A stretch of 10,417 bases of DNA, taken from the NCBI GenBank assembly GCA_027062035.1, contig JAMOUL010000139.1, positions 1-10,417 of the forward strand. Direction: 5' to 3'. Both the position numbers and the translations under genes were made by a program. This document shows positions 1-6,588 of this stretch, piece by piece. Numbering within the stretch: the first letter of the stretch is position 1; the number at the start of each line of letters is the position of its first letter. Source of the DNA: Candidatus Aminicenantota bacterium (GTDB taxonomy: Bacteria > Acidobacteriota > Aminicenantia > S016-38). The notes below the pieces were generated by a model. It saw only the letters and a list, made by a program, of their open reading frames with translations. It had not been told where the DNA came from and did no database searches.

Positions 1-1
1 G

Positions 2-652
2 AGCGAGGTTCTTTTTACAGGAGATTTTATGGCGGGCGTTAATACCAGGGAGGGAGAGGGTATTTATGCAACTGAGGAATCCTGGCAGGGAATAGAGATG
101 TTCCATACAATTTACATGCCAGGAAACAAAGCCCTCAGAGAGACGGTGGACAGGATAGGTTTGCTTAACCCAATTCCTTCCATCCTGGCACCGCAGCATG
201 GTGATGTTGTAAAGGGCGAGCTCGTTGTAGAATTTCTTTCCAGATTGCATAACCTTGATGTTGGGATAGATTACATACTTAAGGTGGAGCCTCAAAAAGA
301 GCTTGTGGTAAATGCCATTGAAGCTTTCAGGCAGAGAATTCAGGAGAGTTATCCGGAGGAGTATAAGAAAATAAGAAAGGCCATCATGGAACCCGGAGAA
401 TTTACTTCAGTGTTTGTATTTTCAGGGGACCACCTTGTAGATATTAAAGTGGAACCCGAGGATGCAATACGCTACTTGGTGGGGATTATTGAGAAAAATA
501 TTACCCCTGACCTTGTTCCCGAGATAAAAACCTATCTTATGCTCGAACTTGAAACTCACAATGTAACAACCTCAACGTCCATATTTACCAAGTTGCAGTC
601 TTCCAGGGAGGGAAGGGTTTCCATCGACAACCTTCTGGATGATACCTTTTAG
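2..652 (+). CDS. MBL-fold oxygen-binding di-iron (ODP-type) protein, C-terminal part
   Basis: The reading frame is open to the left edge, so this is the 3' part of a longer gene. An internal ATG at 29 exists but is not the true start, because the upstream codons encode the family motif LFTGDF. The Asp of this motif (codon 23-25) matches the bridging Asp iron ligand of flavodiiron proteins, and the His of SILAPQHG (codon 197-199) matches their last His ligand. The remaining ligands lie outside the window. In flavodiiron NO/O2 reductases a flavodoxin domain follows. Here the roughly 130 residues after the MBL core look mainly helical and mixed, rich in Glu and Lys, with no recognisable FMN-binding loop. 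A reductase with another partner, or an O2/NO sensor of the ODP type, is therefore more likely than a classical FprA enzyme. It is probably cytoplasmic. The family call is good; the exact function is unknown. Confidence 0.8.
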   Translation, partial: SEVLFTGDFMAGVNTREGEGIYATEESWQGIEMFHTIYMPGNKALRETVDRIGLLNPIPSILAPQHGDVVKGELVVEFLSRLHNLDVGIDYILKVEPQKELVVNAIEAFRQRIQESYPEEYKKIRKAIMEPGEFTSVFVFSGDHLVDIKVEPEDAIRYLVGIIEKNITPDLVPEIKTYLMLELETHNVTTSTSIFTKLQSSREGRVSIDNLLDDTF

Positions 653-756
653 TGAACCTTCCTGGATAATTTTCGAGGAATTATAAAGAAGAGTGCAATC
701 CTTCTAAAATGTGAATTTTATTTAATATCCAATATGCTTTAAAATTTAACAGTCAA

Positions 757-764
757 GAGGAGGT
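757..764 (+). promoter_or_regulatory. Strong RBS of the small ORF
   Basis: GAGGAGGT lies 4 nt before ATG 769. It matches the anti-Shine-Dalgarno consensus better than the RBSs of most large genes in this window, which is what draws attention to the otherwise weak ORF. Confidence 0.5.
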
Positions 765-768
765 GGGA

Positions 769-885
769 ATGTATTTTTCTGTCATGGTATTCCGGAAAGA
801 AAGTTTCAGGTCACTAAACAGATTAATGAGATTTTTACCTGTATTTTTTGTGATTTTTTTTCAGCGTGTTATTTTCTCAGGGTAA
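769..885 (+). CDS. Small hydrophobic ORF, 38 aa, unknown
   Basis: A 38-codon frame starts at ATG 769 behind GAGGAGGT (757-764), a near-perfect Shine-Dalgarno at 4-5 nt spacing, and ends in tandem stops TAATAA. The first half is basic (RKES, R-S-L-N-R). Residues about 20-37 are very rich in Phe, Val and Ile and could form one short membrane helix or a signal-like segment. A possible -10 (TAAAAT, 740-745) lies upstream, but its -35 is poor. I do not recognise the product. It could be a genuine small membrane protein, the remnant of a lost exported protein (it resembles a signal peptide cut short), or chance. The quality of the RBS is the main argument for translation. Confidence 0.4.
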   Translation: MYFSVMVFRKESFRSLNRLMRFLPVFFVIFFQRVIFSG

Positions 886-953
886 TAAAAAGAAGCTCCA
901 AAGAAAGATTTAAATCTGATAAACGGAAACAAATAAGCATTTTTTATCGGTAT

Positions 954-1009
954 TTTCTTGAAAGAATCAGGTAAATAGTTAATAAAATTGAAGAATAAAT
1001 TTCATGAAA
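954..1009. repeat. Two TTTCWTGAAA palindromes, candidate operators
   Basis: TTTCTTGAAA (954-963) and TTTCATGAAA (1000-1009, a perfect 10-bp palindrome) are 46 bp apart centre to centre. The second sits wholly inside the -35/-10 spacer of the promoter at 988-1016, where a bound protein would block RNA polymerase. Paired sites suggest cooperative binding, but no cognate regulator is visible and the motif is AT-rich enough to occur by chance. Confidence 0.35.
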
Positions 1010-1016
1010 CTATAAT
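988..1016 (+). promoter_or_regulatory. Sigma70-type promoter of the propeller gene
   Basis: TTGAAG (988-993), a 17-nt spacer and a consensus TATAAT (1011-1016). Transcription would start near 1023, giving a leader of about 22 nt that contains the RBS GAGAGG (1033-1038) for ATG 1045. It may drive both this gene and the peptidase gene at 2485. Confidence 0.75.
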
Positions 1017-1044
1017 TCTTAAAAATTCAATTGAGAGGTAAAAA

Positions 1045-2403
1045 ATGAAATTTTTTAAAACCAGATTTTTTACAGGGTTATTTTTTGTATTGTGTATTGT
1101 TCCGTTTATGTATGCTACTTCCTGGGTGAAAACTTTCTATGGGAAGCTGGATGAAGAAGCGGTAAGCGTAACTGTTACAAAGGATGGTGGATTTATATTG
1201 GCAGGGTGGACAGCTTCGCTTGGTTCTCTCCGGGATGACCTTCTGGTGATTAAACTGAATTCTGCGGGGAATGTGGAATGGGAAAAAACTTATGCTGGTA
1301 AATTAATGGATAGGGCGGTTTCGGTAGAACAAACCCGCGATGGAGGATATATCGTGGGGGGATATTCGAAATCCTGGTATCCCGGCAGGGGAATAAGCGT
1401 TGTTATGTGGGTTTTAAAGCTGAACAAGAAAGGGGATGTGGAATGGGAGAGGGCCTACGGAAGTATTGGATGTGGTTATCTGCGTGCTATAAAACAAACC
1501 CATGATGGTGGATACATTGTTACCGGAACGGCATGGGATATGGGACCCCGAAACAGGGGTGAGGATATTCTCGTTTTAAAGCTGAATTCAAGGGGAGACA
1601 TTGAGTGGCACAGGATGTACGGGGGGAAGGAGTTTGATGAACCATATGATATTATCCAGACCTCTGGTGGAGGATATGTTTTGGTGGGTATAACAAATTC
1701 CTTTGGTGAAAAAGTGGGAGACTACTGGATTTTGAAACTGGATAAAAACGGAAAATCCATATGGCAGAAAACCTTTGGAGGAGAGCTGGAGGATAGGGCA
1801 ACCGGTGTAGTTGAAACCGCAGATGGAGGGTATCTTGTAGCAGGATGGACAAGATCCTTCGGTGTTAGAAAATACGACATAAACGCCTGGCTGGTAAAAC
1901 TCAGCAGCGAAGGAAAGATTGAATGGCAGAAAAGTTACGGGGATGAACGGCTTAACTATGCCAATTCAGTGGATGTTACTACTGATGGTGGGTTTGTAGT
2001 TGCCGGCTCCGCCAATGTTAAAGGCAGATTCCCTGACCTCTGGCTTTTAAAGGTTAAAAGCGATGGTAATATCACCTGGAATCGAACATATGGGGGAAGA
2101 ATGTATGACAGAGCGTTGTCTGTGGCTCATCTTCCGGGTGAAGAATATGTTGTGGTGGGCTGGAACGAGTCCTTTCCCAGAGGAATGTATAAAAATATAA
2201 TAGTTGTAGAATCGGATTCTTCAGGAATGGTAAATGGATGTATACCAGGATTTGCGATAGGAACCATACCCATTTCAGTTCGTGATACTTCTGTTGTAGC
2301 AAGGTCCACCACTGCGAAGTCAAAAACGATGAAAATATTTTCAGTGAAGACAAAGTGCCGTGTTAGAGATATAGAATTGAAGGAAGAAGTTCTTTGTAGA
2401 TGA
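1045..2403 (+). CDS. Secreted seven-repeat beta-propeller-like protein
   Basis: The 452-residue product starts with an Sec-type signal peptide (basic MKFFKTR, a hydrophobic core to about residue 21, likely cleavage near MYA-TS). Seven tandem repeats of 51-55 residues follow, beginning at W27, W79, W134, W188, W240, W294 and W345. Each has the pattern W-x-[KR]-x-[YF]-G, then T-x-D-G-G-[YF]-[IV]-[LV]-x-G, then a [LV]-[KV]-L-[DN]-x-x-G turn. Seven equal units suggest a closed seven-bladed propeller. The last 55 residues (398-452) are not a repeat; they carry Cys399, Cys438 and Cys451, plus a Ser/Thr-rich stretch like the linkers seen after such repeats in other exported proteins. No catalytic motif is seen, so a binding or scaffold role outside the cytoplasm is likely. 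The start is fixed by GAGAGG 6 nt upstream. It is the first gene of a probable two-gene unit with the following lipoprotein peptidase. Confidence 0.85.
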   Translation: MKFFKTRFFTGLFFVLCIVPFMYATSWVKTFYGKLDEEAVSVTVTKDGGFILAGWTASLGSLRDDLLVIKLNSAGNVEWEKTYAGKLMDRAVSVEQTRDGGYIVGGYSKSWYPGRGISVVMWVLKLNKKGDVEWERAYGSIGCGYLRAIKQTHDGGYIVTGTAWDMGPRNRGEDILVLKLNSRGDIEWHRMYGGKEFDEPYDIIQTSGGGYVLVGITNSFGEKVGDYWILKLDKNGKSIWQKTFGGELEDRATGVVETADGGYLVAGWTRSFGVRKYDINAWLVKLSSEGKIEWQKSYGDERLNYANSVDVTTDGGFVVAGSANVKGRFPDLWLLKVKSDGNITWNRTYGGRMYDRALSVAHLPGEEYVVVGWNESFPRGMYKNIIVVESDSSGMVNGCIPGFAIGTIPISVRDTSVVARSTTAKSKTMKIFSVKTKCRVRDIELKEEVLCR

Positions 2404-2484
2404 TTTTAGATATCAGGAATGAAGACAAACCGGCAAGGAGTTTTTCCGTAAAAAACAATGAACCTTTTATGAAAGGAGGGCAGA

Positions 2485-4623
2485 ATGAGGAAATTTATTA
2501 TCCTGCTTTTGGTGGCAATAATGGTTGTGGTATCTCTTGTTTCATGCTCCAGAAAACAGGAGAGATTTAAGTATCCGGTGGCAAGGAAATCAGATATTGT
2601 GGATGATTATTTCGGAACAAAGGTGGCTGATCCCTACCGCTGGATGGAGGATATAAATTCTCCAGAGGTGAAAAAATGGATTCAGGAGGAGAAAAAACTT
2701 ACAGATGAGTACTTCGCAAAGATCCCCTTCAGGGACAAGATCAGGAAGAGACTAACTGAACTCTGGGATTATGAAAAATTCTCCATGCCGCGAAAGGTCG
2801 GAGAATATTACGTTTTCTCCAGAAATTCAGGACTTCAGGAACAGAGCGTTGTGTACGTTCAGAAAGGGCTAAAAGGGGAGCCAGAAGTGCTGATAGACCC
2901 CAACAAGTTCTCCGAGGATAACTCCGTAGTTTTAACCGGAGTTTTCTTTTCCAATGATCTCAAATACTATGGATATTCCATTTCCAGGGGCGGTTCAGAC
3001 TGGAGAGAATTTTTTGTTGTCGATTTTAAAACCAGAAAACCCCTTCCCGATCATCTTAAGTGGATAAAGTTTTCCGGGATGGCCTGGTATAAGGATGGGT
3101 TCTTCTACAGTAGATATGATGCTCCAGAGAAGGGCGAAACCCTTAAGGCTGCCAATGTTTTTCAAAAACTCTATTATCACAGAGTGGGAACTTCTCAGGA
3201 TGAAGACGTCCTGGTATATCAGGATAAGGAACACCCGAGAAGGGGTTTCAGCGCCTATGTTACCCCTGATGAAAAATACCTGATAATAGGCGTATGGGAG
3301 GGATCATCCACGGGAAATATGCTCTATTACAGGAACCTTACAGGAAAGAATTCTCCCATAGTGAAGCTTATAGATAGGGCTGATGCCCATTATGGATTTG
3401 TTGGGGCAAGAGATGGAGGTTTTTATGTGCTTACTGATCTTAATGCTCCCAATTATCGGCTGGTTTTCATAGACCTCAAAAAACCGGACAGAGAAAACTG
3501 GAAGGATATTATTCCAGAATCAGAGAACAAGCTGGAATCCGTTTCTTACGTGGGTGGAAAACTCATTGCAACATATCTTAAGGATGCGAATTCAAAGGTT
3601 AGTGTCTTTACCCCCAACGGAAAATATCTTTATGACATAAAACTCCCAGGAATTGGAACAGTATACGGATTTGGTGGAAAACCTTCGGATAAGGAAACCT
3701 TTTATGTATTCACATCCTTCACCTATCCTCCTACCATATATCGATACGATATAGAAAAGAACCAGACTACGCTGTTTAAGAAGGCCAGAGTTAAATTTAA
3801 TCCGGATGATTATGTTACTGAAGAGGTTTTTTATACCAGTAAAGATGGAACAAGGGTTCCGATGTTTATAGTACACAGGAAGGGACTTAAAATGGATGGT
3901 AAAAGACCCACACTTCTTTATGGATACGGTGGGTTCAACATAGCTTTGAGGCCTTCCTTCAGACTTACCATGCTCCCTATCCTTGAAAACGATGGTATCT
4001 ATGCTATGGCGTGTATACGGGGAGGCGGCGAGTATGGAGAAAAATGGCATAAAGCAGGAATGCTGGAAAACAAGCAGAACGTATTTGACGATTTTATAGC
4101 AGCTGCCGAGTACCTTATAAAGAATAAATATACAGATTCAGATCATCTTGCTATATTTGGAGGCTCCAACGGTGGCTTGCTGATAGGGGCGGTGATAAAT
4201 CAGAGACCCGAACTTTTCAGGGTGGCAGTTGCAGCTGTTGGTGTTATGGATATGCTGAGGTTTCAGAAGTTTACCATTGGCTGGGCATGGGTTAGTGAAT
4301 ATGGGTCCAGTGACAATCCGGAGCAGTTTAAGTACCTGATAAAGTATTCTCCCCTTCATAACATAAAGGAAGGATTACCTTATCCGGCAGTGCTGGTTAC
4401 CACATCTGACCATGACGACAGGGTTTTCCCTGCCCATTCCTTCAAATACATTGCCACGCTCCAGGAGAAATATAAGGGGCCAAATCCTGTGCTGATCCGT
4501 ATTGAGACAAAGGCAGGGCATGGAGGAGCTACAGGAACCTCAAGGACGATTAACCTTTACACAGATATCCTTTCCTTTGTTTTCTATAACATGGGTGTGG
4601 AACCTTACAGAAACATGAGGTGA
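2485..4623 (+). CDS. Prolyl oligopeptidase family (S9A) lipoprotein
   Basis: A serine peptidase of 712 residues that would cut short peptides after proline. The N-terminus is a lipoprotein signal (hydrophobic residues 5-19, lipobox LVSC with Cys21), so the enzyme should be membrane-anchored and act outside the cytoplasm. The S9A N-terminal signature DPYRWMED lies at 49-56, a beta-propeller fills roughly 90-430, and the alpha/beta-hydrolase domain runs from about 440 to 705. The triad appears intact: Ser561 in GGSNGG, Asp644 in DHDDRV (Arg646 matching the substrate-contacting Arg of porcine POP), and His679 in KAGHGG. YGYGGF and RGGGEYG are also typical. Length and triad spacing match the family. 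AAAGGAGG lies 5 nt before the ATG. The 81-bp gap from the propeller gene shows no clear promoter, suggesting cotranscription, and a hairpin follows the stop codon. The family is certain; the physiological substrate is not known. Confidence 0.95.
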   Translation: MRKFIILLLVAIMVVVSLVSCSRKQERFKYPVARKSDIVDDYFGTKVADPYRWMEDINSPEVKKWIQEEKKLTDEYFAKIPFRDKIRKRLTELWDYEKFSMPRKVGEYYVFSRNSGLQEQSVVYVQKGLKGEPEVLIDPNKFSEDNSVVLTGVFFSNDLKYYGYSISRGGSDWREFFVVDFKTRKPLPDHLKWIKFSGMAWYKDGFFYSRYDAPEKGETLKAANVFQKLYYHRVGTSQDEDVLVYQDKEHPRRGFSAYVTPDEKYLIIGVWEGSSTGNMLYYRNLTGKNSPIVKLIDRADAHYGFVGARDGGFYVLTDLNAPNYRLVFIDLKKPDRENWKDIIPESENKLESVSYVGGKLIATYLKDANSKVSVFTPNGKYLYDIKLPGIGTVYGFGGKPSDKETFYVFTSFTYPPTIYRYDIEKNQTTLFKKARVKFNPDDYVTEEVFYTSKDGTRVPMFIVHRKGLKMDGKRPTLLYGYGGFNIALRPSFRLTMLPILENDGIYAMACIRGGGEYGEKWHKAGMLENKQNVFDDFIAAAEYLIKNKYTDSDHLAIFGGSNGGLLIGAVINQRPELFRVAVAAVGVMDMLRFQKFTIGWAWVSEYGSSDNPEQFKYLIKYSPLHNIKEGLPYPAVLVTTSDHDDRVFPAHSFKYIATLQEKYKGPNPVLIRIETKAGHGGATGTSRTINLYTDILSFVFYNMGVEPYRNMR

Positions 4624-4627
4624 ATAA

Positions 4628-4655
4628 ATAGGGGCACCTTCGTGGGTGCCCCTAT
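4628..4655 (+). terminator. Hairpin terminator after the S9A gene
   Basis: ATAGGGGCACC (4628-4638) and GGTGCCCCTAT (4645-4655) form a perfect 11-bp stem with loop TTCGTG, beginning 4 nt after the stop codon. A uridine tract is lacking: CCCCTTTCTG follows, itself part of a small inverted repeat (CCTTTC-T-GAAAGG, 4658-4670). It probably ends transcription or protects the 3' end, and it separates the peptidase unit from the lipid genes. Confidence 0.65.
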
Positions 4656-4747
4656 CCCCTTTCTGAAAGGACAGATTCCCTGATTTTTATTTTAAATGCG
4701 CGTACTATTCATTCCGAAAGAAGCTATATACTGGTCTCTTAATACCA

Positions 4748-4776
4748 TTGACCTGTATTTCAGAATGGAGTAAAAT
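4748..4776 (+). promoter_or_regulatory. Promoter of the lipid operon
   Basis: TTGACC (4748-4753), a 17-nt spacer and TAAAAT (4771-4776). The expected transcription start, near 4782-4784, is only about 5 nt before ATG 4788, so the mRNA would be practically leaderless. This fits the absence of any Shine-Dalgarno there. Confidence 0.7.
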
Positions 4777-4787
4777 CCTATTTCATT

Positions 4788-5495
4788 ATGAAAAATCCCG
4801 GATCTTCAGATATTGAACTTCGACATATGTTGAAAGAAACCCCTTCTATCTTTATTGCAAATGTTTTGCCGGTTGAAAGATACTTTTCCAGACCGATAGC
4901 AGCCGTAATTGTAAGGCTCATTTATAATACAAAGATAACTCCTAACCAGGTAACGGTGATTTCCTTTCTTATAGGAATACTTGCAGCGATATTCTTTCTG
5001 CACGGAACTCCCACAAGTTTTCTTATAGGTGGGATACTGGTTCAGCTTTCCGGAATTTTTGATTGTGCTGATGGCATGCTGGCCAGGGCCAGAAATGTAA
5101 CCTCCTATTATGGTGCTTATCTCGATCTGTTTTTTGACCGTATGCTGGATTTTATCTGGTTCGTTTCCATCGTTGTGGGGTATTACATGTATTCCGGAGA
5201 CGATATTCTCCTGGTGGGAGGGCTATTTGGAGCTGGCGTGTTTTTCCTGATGGAAACGCTGTATTATTTAATGAGAAATTATAAAGGCCTTAAGCGAACA
5301 GGCGAAACAGCCGAGCTAAGGGGTATTTTAATATTTGCCATTATGATTCTGGGAATACTGAATCGCCTTGATATAGGAATATATGCCCTTATGATTCTTC
5401 CTCCTATAGCGGTTCTCGTTATAATGATAATTTTTCTCAGCTGGTGGAAGAGTGAAGATAATAAGGATGTGGAGACTATGGATTCCCATGATTGA
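4788..5495 (+). CDS. CDP-alcohol phosphatidyltransferase family membrane enzyme
   Basis: An integral membrane enzyme of 235 residues that joins a CDP-activated lipid or alcohol to an alcohol acceptor, releasing CMP. The family signature D-G-x2-A-R-x8-G-x3-D-x3-D is complete: Asp95-Gly96, Ala99-Arg100, Gly109, Asp113 and Asp117, with Asp92 preceding as usual. About six membrane helices can be drawn between residues 55 and 219, and the tail is charged and cytoplasmic. The pre-helix segment RPIA...TPNQVT resembles di-myo-inositol-phosphate-phosphate synthase-like and related transferases, so the acceptor could be an inositol phosphate rather than glycerol phosphate or serine; this is inference only. 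ATG 4788 is the first possible start after an in-frame stop at 4749-4751, and it has no RBS; Met14 is an alternative, also without RBS. A flippase-like gene follows after 35 bp and is probably cotranscribed. Confidence 0.88.
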   Translation: MKNPGSSDIELRHMLKETPSIFIANVLPVERYFSRPIAAVIVRLIYNTKITPNQVTVISFLIGILAAIFFLHGTPTSFLIGGILVQLSGIFDCADGMLARARNVTSYYGAYLDLFFDRMLDFIWFVSIVVGYYMYSGDDILLVGGLFGAGVFFLMETLYYLMRNYKGLKRTGETAELRGILIFAIMILGILNRLDIGIYALMILPPIAVLVIMIIFLSWWKSEDNKDVETMDSHD

Positions 5496-5519
5496 ATCTT
5501 ACAGCCCTATTTTTTTAGC

Positions 5520-5529
5520 AGGGGAAGGG
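5520..5529 (+). promoter_or_regulatory. Purine-rich RBS supporting a TTG start
   Basis: AGGGGAAGGG directly precedes TTG 5531. No ATG or GTG nearby has a comparable site, and the Lys-rich N-terminus followed by the first membrane helix agrees with a start here. Confidence 0.5.
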
Positions 5530-5530
5530 A

Positions 5531-6520
5531 TTGAAAAGTAAGTTCCTCAAACTCTCCTTTATTCTGGGGATTTTTATTCTTGTTGTGCTTTTTTATGCAA
5601 TAGGCCCGGAAAAGATCCTGCATAATATCAGGAATCTCAGTCTCATGGGGTTTTTTCTTCTGATGCTGATGAGATTATTCTACTGGCTTTTACGTACGAT
5701 GGGATGGAAGGTAATTCTGGAAAAATACGAGAGTACTGTTTCCCTGTGGATGGCATTTAAAGCAAGGATGCTCGGGCATTCAGTAAGCCAGTTAACCCCT
5801 ACCGCACATATAGGGGGTGAAACGGCCAGAATTTTCTTCTTCAATTCTTCCAATCGAAAAACAGCGTTAGCTTCAGTTGTCCTTGATAAAACCATTGAAA
5901 TTATGTCAACAACATTATTTGTGGCTATTTCCCTTATACTTTTTGTGACCCGGATTAATGTGGATTCGGATTTGAAACTCATTTACTTTGTATCCCTTGC
6001 AGGAATATTTATATTCCTTGCTTTTCTCATTTACAGACAACACAAGGGACTGTTTTCAGGAATAATAAACTTTCTCGACCGGTTAAAAATAAGATTTAAA
6101 TTTATAGAAAAACACAGAACAAAAATTGAAGAAACGGACCGCTACATATCGGAATTTTATACCAGACACAGACGAGCATTTGTGAAGTCTATGCTCCTGT
6201 ATTCACTTTTATTTTTATTCTGGACAGCAGAAATTCACCTCACCCTTACCTTTATGGGAGCAAGAAATATATCCTTTCTGGACAGTTTTATAATAACCGC
6301 TCTGGGTAATCTTGCCCTGTTTTTCCCTTTTATCCCTGCTTCCTTAGGAGTACATGAGATTACCATAGTTTCAGTTTTCGCCCTTCTGGGGCTTGGTACC
6401 GATATGGGGTTTTCGCTGGTGCTCATAAGAAGGATAATTTCCCTTTTATGGGCCGGGATCGGATTGTTATATCAATTATTTCCCCATAGTGAACCTACTG
6501 CTCAGGTAAAAGAGGAATAG
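5531..6520 (+). CDS. Flippase-like membrane protein (UPF0104 / MprF flippase-domain family)
   Basis: A polytopic membrane protein of 329 residues with about eight hydrophobic helices (roughly 8-24, 37-55, 125-140, 149-167, 220-240, 252-268, 274-290, 296-316). It carries the hallmarks of the lysylphosphatidylglycerol-synthase transmembrane family: GHSVSQLTP...GGETAR at 82-100, and FPFIPASLGVHE at 265-276. Relatives include YbhN and the flippase half of MprF, which moves aminoacylated lipids across the membrane. There is no synthase domain here, so this protein would act only as a translocase or lipid-binding partner. It starts at TTG and lies 35 bp after the phosphatidyltransferase gene, without an intervening terminator. 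The pairing suggests that a lipid made by the first enzyme is flipped by the second. The family call is firm; the transported substrate is unknown. Confidence 0.85.
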   Translation: MKSKFLKLSFILGIFILVVLFYAIGPEKILHNIRNLSLMGFFLLMLMRLFYWLLRTMGWKVILEKYESTVSLWMAFKARMLGHSVSQLTPTAHIGGETARIFFFNSSNRKTALASVVLDKTIEIMSTTLFVAISLILFVTRINVDSDLKLIYFVSLAGIFIFLAFLIYRQHKGLFSGIINFLDRLKIRFKFIEKHRTKIEETDRYISEFYTRHRRAFVKSMLLYSLLFLFWTAEIHLTLTFMGARNISFLDSFIITALGNLALFFPFIPASLGVHEITIVSVFALLGLGTDMGFSLVLIRRIISLLWAGIGLLYQLFPHSEPTAQVKEE

Positions 6521-6534
6521 ATTCGTCATTTTGT

Positions 6535-6563
6535 TTGTCCACTACAATGGCTTTTTCTATAAT
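6535..6563 (+). promoter_or_regulatory. Promoter of the S9C peptidase gene
   Basis: TTGTCC (6535-6540), a 17-nt spacer and consensus TATAAT (6558-6563). A second TATAAT lies at 6569-6574 and could serve as an alternative -10. The consensus RBS AGGAGGT (6578-6584) comes just before ATG 6589, so the leader is short. Confidence 0.65.
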
Positions 6564-6588
6564 TTCTTTATAATTACAGGAGGTAATC

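Larger units (their letters stand above)
653..1044. other. AT-rich intergenic region of 392 bases
   Basis: Contents seen: a weak AT-only inverted repeat just after the upstream stop (ATAATT at 666-671 and AATTAT at 679-684), a small ORF at 769-885 with a strong RBS, two TTTCWTGAAA palindromes at 954-963 and 1000-1009, and a good promoter at 988-1016. No tRNA, known riboswitch or convincing terminator was recognised. The stretch from 886 to 950 shows nothing I can name. Confidence 0.7.

Noticed and set aside
29..652. ATG 29 as a genuine gene start
   Set aside because: The frame is open to the window edge and the codons upstream encode the iron-ligand motif LFTGDF, so the gene begins outside the window.
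666..684. Inverted repeat ATAATT/AATTAT as a terminator of the MBL gene
   Set aside because: The stem is only six A-T pairs with no U-tract, so it is too weak to support the call.
1045..2403. The repeats as a DNA-level tandem repeat or CRISPR-like array
   Set aside because: Repetition is at the protein level only; the underlying codons diverge between units.
3592..4050. A 152-codon open frame on the minus strand
   Set aside because: It is a shadow of the prolyl oligopeptidase gene, with no plausible RBS or domain.
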